Source: RGIG4140 sp045638265 (GTDB lineage: Bacteria; Pseudomonadota; Alphaproteobacteria; CAAHEQ01; UBA3637). From it: a stretch of DNA of 62,675 bases. A program made the translations under genes and the position numbers. This document shows, piece by piece, positions 27,452 through 36,968 of this stretch. The notes beneath the pieces are model-generated. The model searched no databases, was not told the origin of the DNA, and saw only the letters and a list, made by a program, of their open reading frames with translations. The stretch covers positions 1 through 62,675 of the forward strand of contig JAZUBA010000048.1 of the NCBI GenBank assembly GCA_045638265.1. Direction: 5' to 3'. Numbering within the stretch: the stretch's first letter is position 1; each line of letters starts with the position of its first letter.

Positions 27452-28294
27452 CTACTCCTTATTCTGTTCCTTTTTCTGATTATATTTTTCCAATATTTTA
27501 GCTGGCGTATTTAACCGCATTAACCAGATACCAATTAGAAGCATTGGTACACATAATAATTGTCCCATAGAAAAATAAGTAAAAATAAAACCTAAATGAC
27601 TGTCCGGTTCTCTTGTAAACTCCACAAGAAATCTAAAACAACCATATAACACTAAAAACAATCCGAATATAAAGCCCTGTCTATTTCGAAAGCGTGGATA
27701 AAACCACCAAATTATATTTAAGACAGCAAATAAGATTATTCCTTCCAAGCAAGCTTCATATAATTGAGAGGGATGTCGTGGTTCAACACCTGCACGAGGA
27801 AAAATCATCGCCCAAGGAACTGAATGCGTTACACGACCATATAATTCGGCATTGGCAAAATTAGCCAAACGACCTAAAAACAATCCTATCGGAGCAACAC
27901 AAGCCAAAATATCACCCATAGCCAATGGTGAAATTTTTTTAACTTTGGCAAAAATTAGCGTAGCAATAACAACACCGATTAATCCACCGTGAAAAGACAT
28001 ACCGCCTTGCCAAACTGCCAAAATTTGGGATGGATTCTCATAAAAATAATGCGCATTATAAAACAACACATAACCTAAACGCCCCCCCAATACAATACCT
28101 GCAGTTGCCCAAACTAAAAAGTCATCAATTTTTAAAACAGTAAAAACACTGTTTGAAACCGTTGCCATTTTCCTTGCTAATAACCAAGCACCAACAATAC
28201 CAAAAATATAAGCCAATGAATACCATCGGATAACAAAAAATCCAAAATCTACCGCAATCGGATCAATATTCGGAAAAACTATACCGGAATACAT
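27452..28294 (-). CDS. lgt: Prolipoprotein diacylglyceryl transferase
   Basis: Inner-membrane enzyme that attaches diacylglycerol to the lipobox cysteine of prolipoproteins. 280 residues with multiple membrane segments. Family signature GRLANFANAELYGRVT near 140 and RHPSQLYEACLEG near 175. Twelve bases after dnaE. Its substrates in this window include the LpoA-like and DolP-like lipoproteins. Confidence 0.96.
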   Translation of the reverse strand: MYSGIVFPNIDPIAVDFGFFVIRWYSLAYIFGIVGAWLLARKMATVSNSVFTVLKIDDFLVWATAGIVLGGRLGYVLFYNAHYFYENPSQILAVWQGGMSFHGGLIGVVIATLIFAKVKKISPLAMGDILACVAPIGLFLGRLANFANAELYGRVTHSVPWAMIFPRAGVEPRHPSQLYEACLEGIILFAVLNIIWWFYPRFRNRQGFIFGLFLVLYGCFRFLVEFTREPDSHLGFIFTYFSMGQLLCVPMLLIGIWLMRLNTPAKILEKYNQKKEQNKE

Positions 28295-28306
28295 CTTTCT
28301 TTTCTC

Positions 28307-31300
28307 CTATACTTGTTTAATTTCACTTAATCCGGATGTATGTTGCAAGGCATCAATCATTGTAGGAGTCAACGCATATTGACGTGCTAATTCAATCTCA
28401 ACCTCATAACCTTGTGTCTGAATAATTAAGTATATTTTACTCCGTCCCGATTCGGCAACTGATAATACTTTATGTAAATTTTCAACCGCTTTTTCACTAT
28501 CTACCCGAATGATTAAGGACGAAGCACTTTTTGCCATAACTTCAGATAAATATTCAACACCTTGAATATTCATCCGTATTTGCTCATCATCAGGACGTTT
28601 ATCGGCATTAATAGTTAACAACAAAGGTTGTCCGGATTTTAACTTTTCTTTATTCATTGCTAGCATATCTGAAAAACACATTAATTCAAATGCTCCGGAT
28701 TTATCACTGGCAGATACGAACGCAAACTTATTTCCTTTTTGACTGATTCTCTCCCGAACACCTGATACAATGACAGCAACAGAAACCCGTACAGCACCCG
28801 TTAATTGTACCATACCTGCAATATCGGCATAATCAACAACACGCATCCGTTCAAAAACAGAATCAAATGCATCTAATGGATGAGCAGACAAATAAAAACC
28901 CAATGACTCTGCTTCTTTTTCTAATTTTTCAATGTGTGGCCAGTCAGCAACTTCTTTTAGTTTCAAACTGTTTGCGGCACTGTCAGAAGCTCCGAACAAA
29001 CTAATTTGTGAACTTTTACGACTTTGTGTTGCGTTAGCTGCATACGCAAGCATATTTTCTACATTTTCAAAAATCTTAGCACGATTTTTGTCAATACAGT
29101 CAAAAGCACCGGCTTTAGCCAAATTTTCAACATATCGTCGATTTAAAGCGGATGAATCAACCCTTGAAAAGAAATCCTGCATAGATTTATACGGACCATT
29201 CGCCTTCCGTTCTTCTACAATTTGAATCATGCCTGCTTCTCCAACATTTTTAACCGCTGACAAAGCATAACGCACTTTTCCGTTTTCTACACTGAAATTT
29301 ACTTCGGACTTATTAATATCTGGCGGTAAAACTTCAATATTCATCTGTTTTAAATCATTTTTAAAAAATGCCAACTTGTCCGTATTGGTTTTATCAAGCG
29401 TCATCGTTGCCGCCATAAATTCAACAGGATAATGTGCTTTTAAATAAGCCGTTTGATAAGCGATATAGGCATATGCCGCTGCGTGCGATTTATTAAATCC
29501 ATAGGAAGCAAATTTATACATTTTATCAAAAACTTTTTCTGCAACCGCTTTTTCAACATTATTTTTTAAAGCACCTTCAATAAAAATAGAACGTTGTCTA
29601 TCCATTTCTTCAACGATTTTTTTACCCATTGCCCGTCGCAACAAATCAGCACCACCCAACGAATAGCCCGCCATCGCTTGTGAAATTTGCATAACTTGCT
29701 CTTGGTAAATCATAATACCGTAAGTTTCTTTTAATATATCCTCAATTAAAGGATGCATATAATCGGGTTCCTGTTCGCCTTTTTTACAAGCAATATAATC
29801 CGGAATACTATCCATCGGACCCGGTCGATACAAAGAAACAAGAGCAACAATATCTTCAATTTTATCTGGTTGCATATCATGCAAAATCTTTTTCATACCG
29901 GTACTTTCCAACTGAAAAACACCCGTTGTATTTCCGGATTTTAACAACTCATATGTTTTTTCATCATCTAACGGCAAATCATTTACATCAAAAGCTGTTC
30001 CGCCTTGCGATTGAATTAATTCCATTGTTTTTTCAATAGTTGTTAATGTTTTTAATCCCAAAAAGTCAAACTTAATTAAACTGGCGTCTTCAACAAAATG
30101 TTTGTCATATTGTGTAATTGGCATATCCGATGATGGATCTTTATATAACGGCACAATTTGCTCTAACGGTTTGTTTCCAATAACAACACCCGCAGCATGA
30201 ACGGAAATATTACGATATAAACCCTCCAATTTACGAGCAATCTCTAACAACCGAGCAATCGTTTCGTCTTTATCAGCTTCTTTTTGAATTTCAGGTTCTT
30301 TTTCAATAGCCGAATCAAGTGTAATTCCCAATTCATTCGGAACTAATTTTGATAATCTGTCAACAACAGGATACGGGATTTGCAACACACGCCCTACATC
30401 ACGAATAACGGCTTTTGCTTGTAACTGACCTAATGCCAAAATTTGTGCAACATGATCAGGACCGTAATGTTGTTTAACATATTCTATTGTTTTCGCACGA
30501 TTTTCCTGACAAAAATCCACGTCAAAGTCTGGCATAGAAACACGTTCAGGATTCAAAAACCGTTCAAAAAGCAAGTTGAACCGCAACGGATCAATATTGG
30601 TAATAGTTAAACACCAAGCCACAACAGAACCCGCACCTGAACCACGTCCCGGTCCAACAGCCACACCGTTTGCTTTTGACCATTGAATAAAATCGGCTAC
30701 AATTAAAAAATACCCAGGGAAACCCATTTTTTGAATAACACTTAATTCAAACAATAAGCGATCATGATATTTTTTACGTTCTTCTTCTGAACGACCTTTC
30801 ATTCGCATTTCAAAACCAGCTTCTGCCATTTCACGCAACGCTTCATCTTCTGTTTTCCCTTTACAGTCATAATTCGGAAAGGCAGGTTTTTTCTTACCGG
30901 CCAAAAAGAAACATCGTTTTGCAATTTGCACCGTATTTTGAATTGCTTCCGGCAAATCAGAAAACAAAGCTTTCATTTCTTCGGGTGATTTTAAATAATG
31001 TTCTGGTGTTACGCGTCTGCGATTAGCTTCTTCAACATATGTTTTATCAGCAATACACAATAATGCATCATGTGCTTCATACATATCCGGCGTCAAAAAA
31101 TAAGCTTCATTGGTCGCAACCAAAGGAATATCATATTTATAAGCCATATCTAAAAACGCAGGTTCTGTTTCGTCTTCAACTTCCAAACCATGTCGTTGAA
31201 TTTCCATGTAAAGACGATTAGGAAAAGCTTCTTTTAATTTTTGCAATAATTCTTCGGCAAAAGCAAGTTGACCATTTAAGACAGGACGACCTAAAATCCC

Positions 31301-31735
31301 TTCGGCACCGCCTGTTAATAAAAGCAATCCGTCTGAATGCGTCAATAATTCTTCAAATGTTAAATGAGGTGTTGTTTCACGTCCATCACCCATATAAAAA
31401 GCACTTAAATGCAGTAATAAATTTTGATAACCTGTTTCATTTTGAACCAAAACAACAACTTTATCGTATGTTGGTTTTTCTTCTTTAAATGCATTTTTTT
31501 CACGTTCTGGTGATAAAACAGATAATTGGCAACCTAAAATAGGCTGCACACCTACCTTAGCACATTCCATACCAAAATCCATGGCGCCAAACAAATTGTT
31601 TGTATCAGCAACACCAACAGCCGGAATACCAGCAGAAGCTATTGTTTTTGCCAATGCTTTAATTTTAATGGCTCCTTCTAAAATAGAATAAGCACTATGG
31701 ACACGTAAATGAATAAATTCCGGTTCTATTGCCAT
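28307..31735 (-). CDS. dnaE: DNA polymerase III alpha subunit
   Basis: Replicative polymerase catalytic subunit, 1142 residues, usual DnaE1 length. N-terminal PHP domain (FIHLRVHSAYSILEGAI), palm with PGRGSGAGSVVAWCL and catalytic aspartates in MPDFDVDFCQENR, fingers with RPGPMDSIPDYIACK and FNKSHAAAYAYIAYQTAYLKAHYP, HhH and C-terminal OB domain. Overlaps lolD by one base (shared stop/start) and is followed by lgt. Confidence 0.98.
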   Translation of the reverse strand: MAIEPEFIHLRVHSAYSILEGAIKIKALAKTIASAGIPAVGVADTNNLFGAMDFGMECAKVGVQPILGCQLSVLSPEREKNAFKEEKPTYDKVVVLVQNETGYQNLLLHLSAFYMGDGRETTPHLTFEELLTHSDGLLLLTGGAEGILGRPVLNGQLAFAEELLQKLKEAFPNRLYMEIQRHGLEVEDETEPAFLDMAYKYDIPLVATNEAYFLTPDMYEAHDALLCIADKTYVEEANRRRVTPEHYLKSPEEMKALFSDLPEAIQNTVQIAKRCFFLAGKKKPAFPNYDCKGKTEDEALREMAEAGFEMRMKGRSEEERKKYHDRLLFELSVIQKMGFPGYFLIVADFIQWSKANGVAVGPGRGSGAGSVVAWCLTITNIDPLRFNLLFERFLNPERVSMPDFDVDFCQENRAKTIEYVKQHYGPDHVAQILALGQLQAKAVIRDVGRVLQIPYPVVDRLSKLVPNELGITLDSAIEKEPEIQKEADKDETIARLLEIARKLEGLYRNISVHAAGVVIGNKPLEQIVPLYKDPSSDMPITQYDKHFVEDASLIKFDFLGLKTLTTIEKTMELIQSQGGTAFDVNDLPLDDEKTYELLKSGNTTGVFQLESTGMKKILHDMQPDKIEDIVALVSLYRPGPMDSIPDYIACKKGEQEPDYMHPLIEDILKETYGIMIYQEQVMQISQAMAGYSLGGADLLRRAMGKKIVEEMDRQRSIFIEGALKNNVEKAVAEKVFDKMYKFASYGFNKSHAAAYAYIAYQTAYLKAHYPVEFMAATMTLDKTNTDKLAFFKNDLKQMNIEVLPPDINKSEVNFSVENGKVRYALSAVKNVGEAGMIQIVEERKANGPYKSMQDFFSRVDSSALNRRYVENLAKAGAFDCIDKNRAKIFENVENMLAYAANATQSRKSSQISLFGASDSAANSLKLKEVADWPHIEKLEKEAESLGFYLSAHPLDAFDSVFERMRVVDYADIAGMVQLTGAVRVSVAVIVSGVRERISQKGNKFAFVSASDKSGAFELMCFSDMLAMNKEKLKSGQPLLLTINADKRPDDEQIRMNIQGVEYLSEVMAKSASSLIIRVDSEKAVENLHKVLSVAESGRSKIYLIIQTQGYEVEIELARQYALTPTMIDALQHTSGLSEIKQV

Positions 31736-32439
31736 TATACACCTTTTGATTGATTTGTTAATTCAACTAAAATACCGTTTTGTACAGTAACTTGTCTATC
31801 CATTTGTGAAGCCAATTCAGGATTATGCGTTGCAATTAACGCACTCAATCCTGTCTCTCTAACAGCCTGCATTAATGTTTGAAAAACAGACGTTGATGTT
31901 TTTGGATCCAAATTACCTGTTGGTTCGTCAGCCAACAATATGGTTGGACTGTTAGCCAACGCTCTTGCTATAGCCACACGTTGTTGTTCACCACCGGATA
32001 ATTCTCCCGAACGATGGGTAACTCTGTCTTTTAACCCAACCTGCTCTAATAATGCCAACGCTTTCTGTCGGGCTTCTTTTTTAGAAACACCGGCTATTAA
32101 TTGTGGTAACATAACATTTTCCAACGCATTAAAATCAGGCAATAATAAATGTGATTGATACACAAATCCTATAGCTTTTTGACGCATATTTGTTCTTTTT
32201 TTATCAGATGCTTTACTGACATTTTCACCGTTAACAAAAATTGTTCCCGATGTGGGTGTATCTAACAAACCGGCAATATGTAACAATGTAGATTTACCCG
32301 AACCCGAAGGACCGACTAACGCAACAATTTCACCTGATTTCAAGGTAAAATTAACATCTGATAAAACATCAAATTCATTTTCTTTTTTACCATAACTTCT
32401 GCGAATATTTTTTAATTCCATACAAACTTTTTTATTCAT
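31735..32439 (-). CDS. lolD: Lipoprotein-releasing system ATPase LolD
   Basis: ABC ATPase energising release of outer-membrane lipoproteins to LolA. 234 residues: Walker A GPSGSGKST, Q-loop in GFVYQSHLLLPDFNALENVMLP (MacB/LolD type), signature LSGGEQQRVAIARAL, Walker B ILLADEPTGNLD. Overlaps the permease gene upstream by 8 bases, one unit with it. Confidence 0.95.
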   Translation of the reverse strand: MNKKVCMELKNIRRSYGKKENEFDVLSDVNFTLKSGEIVALVGPSGSGKSTLLHIAGLLDTPTSGTIFVNGENVSKASDKKRTNMRQKAIGFVYQSHLLLPDFNALENVMLPQLIAGVSKKEARQKALALLEQVGLKDRVTHRSGELSGGEQQRVAIARALANSPTILLADEPTGNLDPKTSTSVFQTLMQAVRETGLSALIATHNPELASQMDRQVTVQNGILVELTNQSKGV

Positions 32440-33676
32440 AACGCAATGCCTCCACTGGATCTGTTCTGCTGGCTTTATACGACGGATAAAGAGTTGACAG
32501 TAAAGACAAAACCAAACTCATCCCAACAACAACAAATACCTCTGTCATATCTACTTTTGCCGGCAGTTTAGATAAGAAATAAATTTCTGCTGAAAACAAT
32601 TCACGTCCTGACAAACTTTCAAGCCAATTTTTAATAGCGTCAATGTTTTCGCAAAAAGCTAAACCCAATCCAAACCCTGCCAAAGTACCTAAAACACCGA
32701 CTGTTAACCCAGACATCAGAAACACTCTTTGAATACCCCCTCGGCTCATACCCATTGTTCTTAAAACAGCAATATCTTTTGTTTTATCCTGAACCAACAT
32801 AATCAATCCTGAAATCATATTAAATGCCGCCACAACAATAATTAATGTTAAAATAAGAAACATCACATTTCGTTCAACTTCAATAGCATTAAAAAAAGCT
32901 TGATTTGTATAACGCCAATCATGAATTTCCGCCTGATTACCCATAGCTACAAATGCTTTATCAACAATTTTAGACATATCAACATCATCTTTTATAAAAA
33001 TTTCTAAATGTGATACTTTTCCTTTCATCATAAAAAACTTTTGTGCTTCTTCTAACGGCATAAAAATAAAATTACCGTCATATTCACTCATACCACTATC
33101 AAATGTACCAATAACAGTATATGCCTTCATTTTAGGCAATGTGCCAAAAGCAGTAACATTTCCTTTTGGTGAAACAAGCGTAACATCATCACCAGAGCGA
33201 ACAGCTAATTTACGAGCTAACCGATGACCTAATATAACCTGTCCGTCTGTAAATTCAGATAAATCCCATCCCTTATATTTACCACCCAACAAGGGACGTT
33301 TTGCAAAATCATCTGCTTTCATACCCCGAACCATGACACCAGCAGAAGTTTCTTTAGAAGAAACCATAACCTGTCCGTCAACAACTGGAATTGCTTGTAA
33401 CACCCCGTCAATATTTTCCATCTTTACAACCCGATTGTCTACATCATCTATTGTAGAACCCCAAGCCGGATAAACGCCCAATTTACCATTGATGCCCAAA
33501 ACACGGTTCATCAACTCCTCACGAAAACCGTTCATCACACTCATAACAATAATAAGCGTTGCCACACCTAACATAATTCCTAAAAAGGAAAAACCGGCTA
33601 TTACTGATACAAAACCCGTTCTTTTTCGTGATTTTAAATAACGAAAAGAGAGCATTCTTTCTGTTCTGGAAAACAT
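32432..33676 (-). CDS. lolC: Lipoprotein-releasing system permease (LolC/LolE family)
   Basis: Inner-membrane permease of the Lol exporter. 414 residues from the ATG at 33676, chosen because AAAAGGA precedes it. One N-terminal membrane helix (VSVIAGFSFLGIMLGVATLIIVM), a large periplasmic domain, then three helices including the FtsX-like C-terminus ending YPSYKASRTDPVEALRYE. A single permease gene sits next to lolD, as in alphaproteobacteria where one LolC/E-type protein may form a homodimer. Confidence 0.93.
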   Translation of the reverse strand: MFSRTERMLSFRYLKSRKRTGFVSVIAGFSFLGIMLGVATLIIVMSVMNGFREELMNRVLGINGKLGVYPAWGSTIDDVDNRVVKMENIDGVLQAIPVVDGQVMVSSKETSAGVMVRGMKADDFAKRPLLGGKYKGWDLSEFTDGQVILGHRLARKLAVRSGDDVTLVSPKGNVTAFGTLPKMKAYTVIGTFDSGMSEYDGNFIFMPLEEAQKFFMMKGKVSHLEIFIKDDVDMSKIVDKAFVAMGNQAEIHDWRYTNQAFFNAIEVERNVMFLILTLIIVVAAFNMISGLIMLVQDKTKDIAVLRTMGMSRGGIQRVFLMSGLTVGVLGTLAGFGLGLAFCENIDAIKNWLESLSGRELFSAEIYFLSKLPAKVDMTEVFVVVGMSLVLSLLSTLYPSYKASRTDPVEALRYE

Positions 33677-33804
33677 ATAAACATTCCTTTTTAAATAAAA
33701 AAACAAAGTTGCGTTTAGTTTACAAGATATTATTTAAAATCGCAAGTTAAAAAAGCAACAATTTGATATTATCTGAGCTAAAATAAATATATTTTGACCC
33801 TAAC

Positions 33805-33832
33805 TTGACATTTAAAATAAATATGCTAAAAA
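33805..33832 (+). promoter_or_regulatory. Possible promoter of the 33960 gene
   Basis: TTGACA, 16-bp spacer, TAAAAA, leaving a leader of about 120 nt. The rest of the 33677-33959 gap is AT-rich with no other feature seen. Confidence 0.35.
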
Positions 33833-33959
33833 TTATTTATACGCAACCGAGAAAACAGCATTCAAGCACTCTAATGTAAAAATTACTGCGTAAAATTTCA
33901 AACAACATCTTAAATACTAAAACATTAAAAACGATTAAACAATGAAAGGATTAACCGTT

Positions 33960-34169
33960 ATGAAACCAAATAGAAAAATATTTGATTTATGGAAAGCTAT
34001 TAATATTATGAGAGATAAAAATAAGACCTTATTCATGAAAGAATTATGGCTGAGCAGCATGGGATTAACTTTTGATGACGTAGACTATTTTACAGAAACG
34101 TTTATGAAGTTTAATCCTCAAACAAAACATCGTATTATAAAACACAAAGAAAATACAGATTTAAACTAA
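33960..34169 (+). CDS. Small hypothetical protein
   Basis: A 69-residue protein, start at 33960 supported by AAAGGA; the in-frame ATG 18 bases earlier contains that SD. Sequence is mixed charged and helical (FDLWKAINIMRDKNKTLFMKEL), with no domain I recognise. Coding status is supported by the start site and a strong terminator overlapping the stop codon. Confidence 0.6.
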   Translation: MKPNRKIFDLWKAINIMRDKNKTLFMKELWLSSMGLTFDDVDYFTETFMKFNPQTKHRIIKHKENTDLN

Positions 34170-34194
34170 GCGTTTCACAGTGAAACGCTTTTTT
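34168..34194 (+). terminator. Terminator overlapping the stop of the 33960 gene
   Basis: Perfect inverted repeat AAGCGTTTCAC / GTGAAACGCTT with a one-base centre, followed by Ts. Confidence 0.85.
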
Positions 34195-34241
34195 ATCTTA
34201 CATAAATAATAGTATAGTTACAATTTAACTTTTCAATATTT

Positions 34242-34272
34242 AGCTCGTTTACTTCGGTAGACGAGCTTTTTG
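34242..34272 (+). terminator. Second, UUCG-capped terminator
   Basis: An 11-bp stem (one G-U pair) closed by a C(UUCG)G tetraloop, then TTTTTGC. It follows the first terminator by about 50 bases with no gene between. Confidence 0.75.
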
Positions 34273-34277
34273 CAATC

Positions 34278-34310
34278 AAAAAAAACCGTTTGTATTTAAA
34301 CAAACGGTTT
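34278..34310 (-). terminator. Terminator of the cold-shock gene
   Basis: AAACCGTTTG / CAAACGGTTT stem with an 8-base loop and a T run on the minus strand, 18 bases after the csp stop. Confidence 0.85.
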
Positions 34311-34327
34311 CCAATTTTTCAGTTTTT

Positions 34328-34531
34328 TTATCGTAATGTTAAATTTGTTGCACAAATTTTACCGTTTTCTTCTTTTAAATCATACGCAATCGGTTGATTT
34401 TCATCCAAAGCACGCAATTTTGCATCCTGTAATGCCGTAATATGTACAAAAATGTCTCTATCACCAATATCCGGTGTAATAAAACCATATCCTTTACGAT
34501 AATTAAACCATTTAACTTTCCCTGATTCCAT
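34328..34531 (-). CDS. Cold-shock protein (CspA family)
   Basis: 67-residue single cold-shock domain that binds single-stranded RNA or DNA as a chaperone. RNP1 is KGYGFITPD, RNP2 is DIFVHITAL, with the MESGKVKWFN start. The ATG at 34531 has GAGGAG upstream; longer in-frame starts are not supported. A promoter at 34618-34646 gives a leader of about 80 nt with a long 5' stem, as is common for cold-shock genes. Confidence 0.95.
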   Translation of the reverse strand: MESGKVKWFNYRKGYGFITPDIGDRDIFVHITALQDAKLRALDENQPIAYDLKEENGKICATNLTLR

Positions 34532-34554
34532 TTTTAATCTCCTCATAAAAAAAT

Positions 34555-34613
34555 ACATCATCGGCATTATCTTATATAAGGTTGTTTCCTCACTAACAAA
34601 AATCCGAAGATGT
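34555..34613 (-). promoter_or_regulatory. Stem in the cold-shock mRNA leader
   Basis: ACATCATCGG (34555-34564) and CCGAAGATGT (34604-34613) can pair over 10 bp with one mismatch, closing most of the leader from its predicted 5' end to just before the SD. Possibly a temperature-sensitive structure; this is inference. Confidence 0.4.
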
Positions 34614-34617
34614 ATTT

Positions 34618-34646
34618 AGTATAAGAAGCCAGTTTTAAAAATTCAA
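34618..34646 (-). promoter_or_regulatory. Promoter of the cold-shock gene
   Basis: Minus strand TTGAAT, 17-bp spacer, TATACT. Confidence 0.6.
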
Positions 34647-34667
34647 GAAACAATACTGTTTTTTTCT

Positions 34668-35642
34668 TTATTTTTCAGATAATGTTGCATTTAATTTACG
34701 ACGACGTGCACCCAACATCCCCTCATATGAAAACAAAGCAACACCTGAAACAATCAATGGCAACACATAATAAATTATCCGATAAGCAATTAAAGCACCA
34801 AACAAATAAGCAGTATTGGTATCACTTGGTAAAATACCCAAAAATAAGCTTTCAAATACACCTAATCCACCAGGAACTTGACTAAAAACACCCAACACTT
34901 GTGCAATAATGAATACACCGATAAAGACATCAAAAGAAATATCAACAAACGGTATCAGACAAAAATACAAAACAAAGGCTGCCATAACAATATCAACACT
35001 GCCTATAACAACTTGTGCTATTGCCATTTTGACCGTCGGCATTTTAAATGGTACGTTTTGAATTTCTACCGTTTTCTTGTAAAAACGACATAAAGCAAAA
35101 TATCCGATAAGTCCAACAAGCGAAATTAAAGCCACCAGATTAGTTGTCCATTGAGATTTAGGACTACCCTGAAACGCATCGGATGGAGTTAAAATCCAGC
35201 CCAAATCACTCAAAAAGAAACAAGCAACCAAATATGTAAAACCGGAAAAAGTAACCATTCGGACAATTTCATTGGCTTTAAAACGCCAACGTGTATATAA
35301 ACGATACCGAACCGTACCACCCGATACCACTGCGTGTCCGGCATTGTTACTGATTGAAAACCCAACAAAACCGACAAATATCCATTTCCATGCTTCTAAT
35401 TTTCGCCCAATATACCGCAAAGCTAAATAATCATATGAAGATAAGGCGACATAGCCTAAAAATGATGCCACGCAAGCACCCAAAATATTTAATGACGGTA
35501 TTTGTGTCAAAGCAGTTGTAATATCTGACAATTTATGTTTAGACAACTGCATATACAACATAACAGCCGCAATAACAAAGAAAAACAATCCTGCCCAAGA
35601 AACAGCTTTTTTAAAAAATCTTTTTAATTTTACGTTTTTCAT
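34668..35642 (-). CDS. UPF0104 / MprF-like membrane protein
   Basis: 324-residue inner-membrane protein with about eight hydrophobic segments, of the lysylphosphatidylglycerol synthase TM family (YbhN, AglD, MprF flippase half). Family hints: SISNNAGHAVVSGGTVRYRLY in the first half and QVPGGLGVFESLFLGILP in the second. No C-terminal aminoacyltransferase domain is present, so it is the membrane module only; lipid flipping is inferred. AAGGAG precedes the ATG. Single gene with promoter at 35671. Confidence 0.82.
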   Translation of the reverse strand: MKNVKLKRFFKKAVSWAGLFFFVIAAVMLYMQLSKHKLSDITTALTQIPSLNILGACVASFLGYVALSSYDYLALRYIGRKLEAWKWIFVGFVGFSISNNAGHAVVSGGTVRYRLYTRWRFKANEIVRMVTFSGFTYLVACFFLSDLGWILTPSDAFQGSPKSQWTTNLVALISLVGLIGYFALCRFYKKTVEIQNVPFKMPTVKMAIAQVVIGSVDIVMAAFVLYFCLIPFVDISFDVFIGVFIIAQVLGVFSQVPGGLGVFESLFLGILPSDTNTAYLFGALIAYRIIYYVLPLIVSGVALFSYEGMLGARRRKLNATLSEK

Positions 35643-35670
35643 AATATAACTCCTTATTTTTTATAAAGAG

Positions 35671-35699
35671 ATATTATGTCTGTTTGATATTTTTTTCAA
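35671..35699 (-). promoter_or_regulatory. Promoter of the UPF0104 gene
   Basis: Minus strand TTGAAA, 17-bp spacer, TAATAT. Confidence 0.55.
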
Positions 35700-35756
35700 G
35701 TAAAATTTTTCAAATTATATCATTAAAGCAATATAGGTATAGGGGGTATTTATTGT

Positions 35757-36818
35757 TTAACGACTACGATTTCGTCTAATAGTAGATAAAATTTGTTGAG
35801 CAGTAGAATGTTTTTTCTTAACACCTAAATTAATTTGAGCTTTATGAATATCACGATACGTTATACGCTCATTACAAGGCAATCTTTCTCCAATAACAAC
35901 AGCTTGTTCTAAAGGCCTTATATCTAAATTCTGAATCAATTGTTGTTTTACTCTGTCTATAATCGGAAAATGATTAGCATAATAATCACACATGTATTTC
36001 TCCTGAACACTTATCTTTGTTTCATTCATTGTTAATGACTGAACCGGCCGTGCCAAAAGATGTTTATAAGTCTGACTTAAATAAACTTGTTGCCAGCCGT
36101 TATACTCTTTTGGATTTCTGGCAAAATCCATTAATATTGCCGCAACCATCACATCAGCATATAATTGTTTATTGTCATCACTCAAATTCATATCTGCCAT
36201 TCGTTCAATATAAGAACAATATGCCCCTACTTCCGTATTTACCAATAATTCTGATTTTTCTGATTGATTACATGCTGATTTCATTAATTCATACATAAAC
36301 CTTGTTTCAACAACAAAAGCGTCAACTTCTGTCATCAATTCACATAAAAGTGCATTATGGCAACTCATTTTTTGAATATATGTCGGATAAACACCTTTAC
36401 AGGCCTGCGCTGCATGTGTTAATTCATGAACAATTTTCTTTAAAAATGTTCCGCTTGCAAACAAATTATTTTCTTCAGACAACTGTTTTTTTACGAACAC
36501 AGGATTCACTTCAATTTTCATTGTCTGTAAATCATAATTCATACCTATATTTTCATCAACACAATCCTTCATTAAACAAAAAGATACCTCTTTCGGAGCA
36601 TATAACAAACTCTGTTGTACAAAATAATCTTGTGAAAAATGAAGTAAGTTCAACAATTTTGAAATCTGATTACTATGTTCCGGAAAAACACTCACAAGTT
36701 CTTTTGCCCATTTACTGATTTTATCCTCAACAGAAACAGATATTGCTTGCTTTTGAATTTCTGGTTTCGTTTTTTTACCCAAAGAGGTATCAAATAATTC
36801 TTCTTTATGTTGCGTCAT
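35757..36818 (-). CDS. Putative zinc metallopeptidase (HExxH)
   Basis: A 353-residue protein with a zincin motif HELTHAAQ (His131, Glu132, His135) in an amphipathic helix, and a following helix with Glu160, Glu164 and Asp166 that could give the third ligand. It resembles the DUF6782 putative metallopeptidase group; this is from memory and not certain. No signal peptide or membrane segment, so it looks cytosolic or exported by a non-Sec route. The C-terminus is basic (KKKHSTAQQILSTIRRNRSR). A perfect consensus promoter precedes it. Substrate unknown. Confidence 0.7.
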   Translation of the reverse strand: MTQHKEELFDTSLGKKTKPEIQKQAISVSVEDKISKWAKELVSVFPEHSNQISKLLNLLHFSQDYFVQQSLLYAPKEVSFCLMKDCVDENIGMNYDLQTMKIEVNPVFVKKQLSEENNLFASGTFLKKIVHELTHAAQACKGVYPTYIQKMSCHNALLCELMTEVDAFVVETRFMYELMKSACNQSEKSELLVNTEVGAYCSYIERMADMNLSDDNKQLYADVMVAAILMDFARNPKEYNGWQQVYLSQTYKHLLARPVQSLTMNETKISVQEKYMCDYYANHFPIIDRVKQQLIQNLDIRPLEQAVVIGERLPCNERITYRDIHKAQINLGVKKKHSTAQQILSTIRRNRSR

Positions 36819-36852
36819 ATATCATCCTATAATTTTTTCCTGAATAGTCAAA

Positions 36853-36881
36853 ATTATACAGTAAAATACAATGTATGTCAA
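36853..36881 (-). promoter_or_regulatory. Perfect sigma70 promoter of the metallopeptidase gene
   Basis: Minus strand TTGACA, exactly 17 bp, TATAAT: a full consensus match, rare in this window. Confidence 0.8.
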
Positions 36882-36920
36882 TTATTTACAATATCTCCTT
36901 TGTAACAACTTTTTTCTGAC

Positions 36921-36949
36921 TTGACCTTTTCATCAAAATTGATTAATAA
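36921..36949 (+). promoter_or_regulatory. Promoter of the CDF transporter
   Basis: TTGACC, 17-bp spacer, TAATAA, 19 bases before the ATG. Confidence 0.5.
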
Positions 36950-36968
36950 AAGAAAAGGAGTTAAACAT

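Noticed and set aside
36302..36718. 138-codon plus-strand ORF opposite the metallopeptidase gene
   Set aside because: Shadow frame; the minus frame has HExxH and a perfect promoter.
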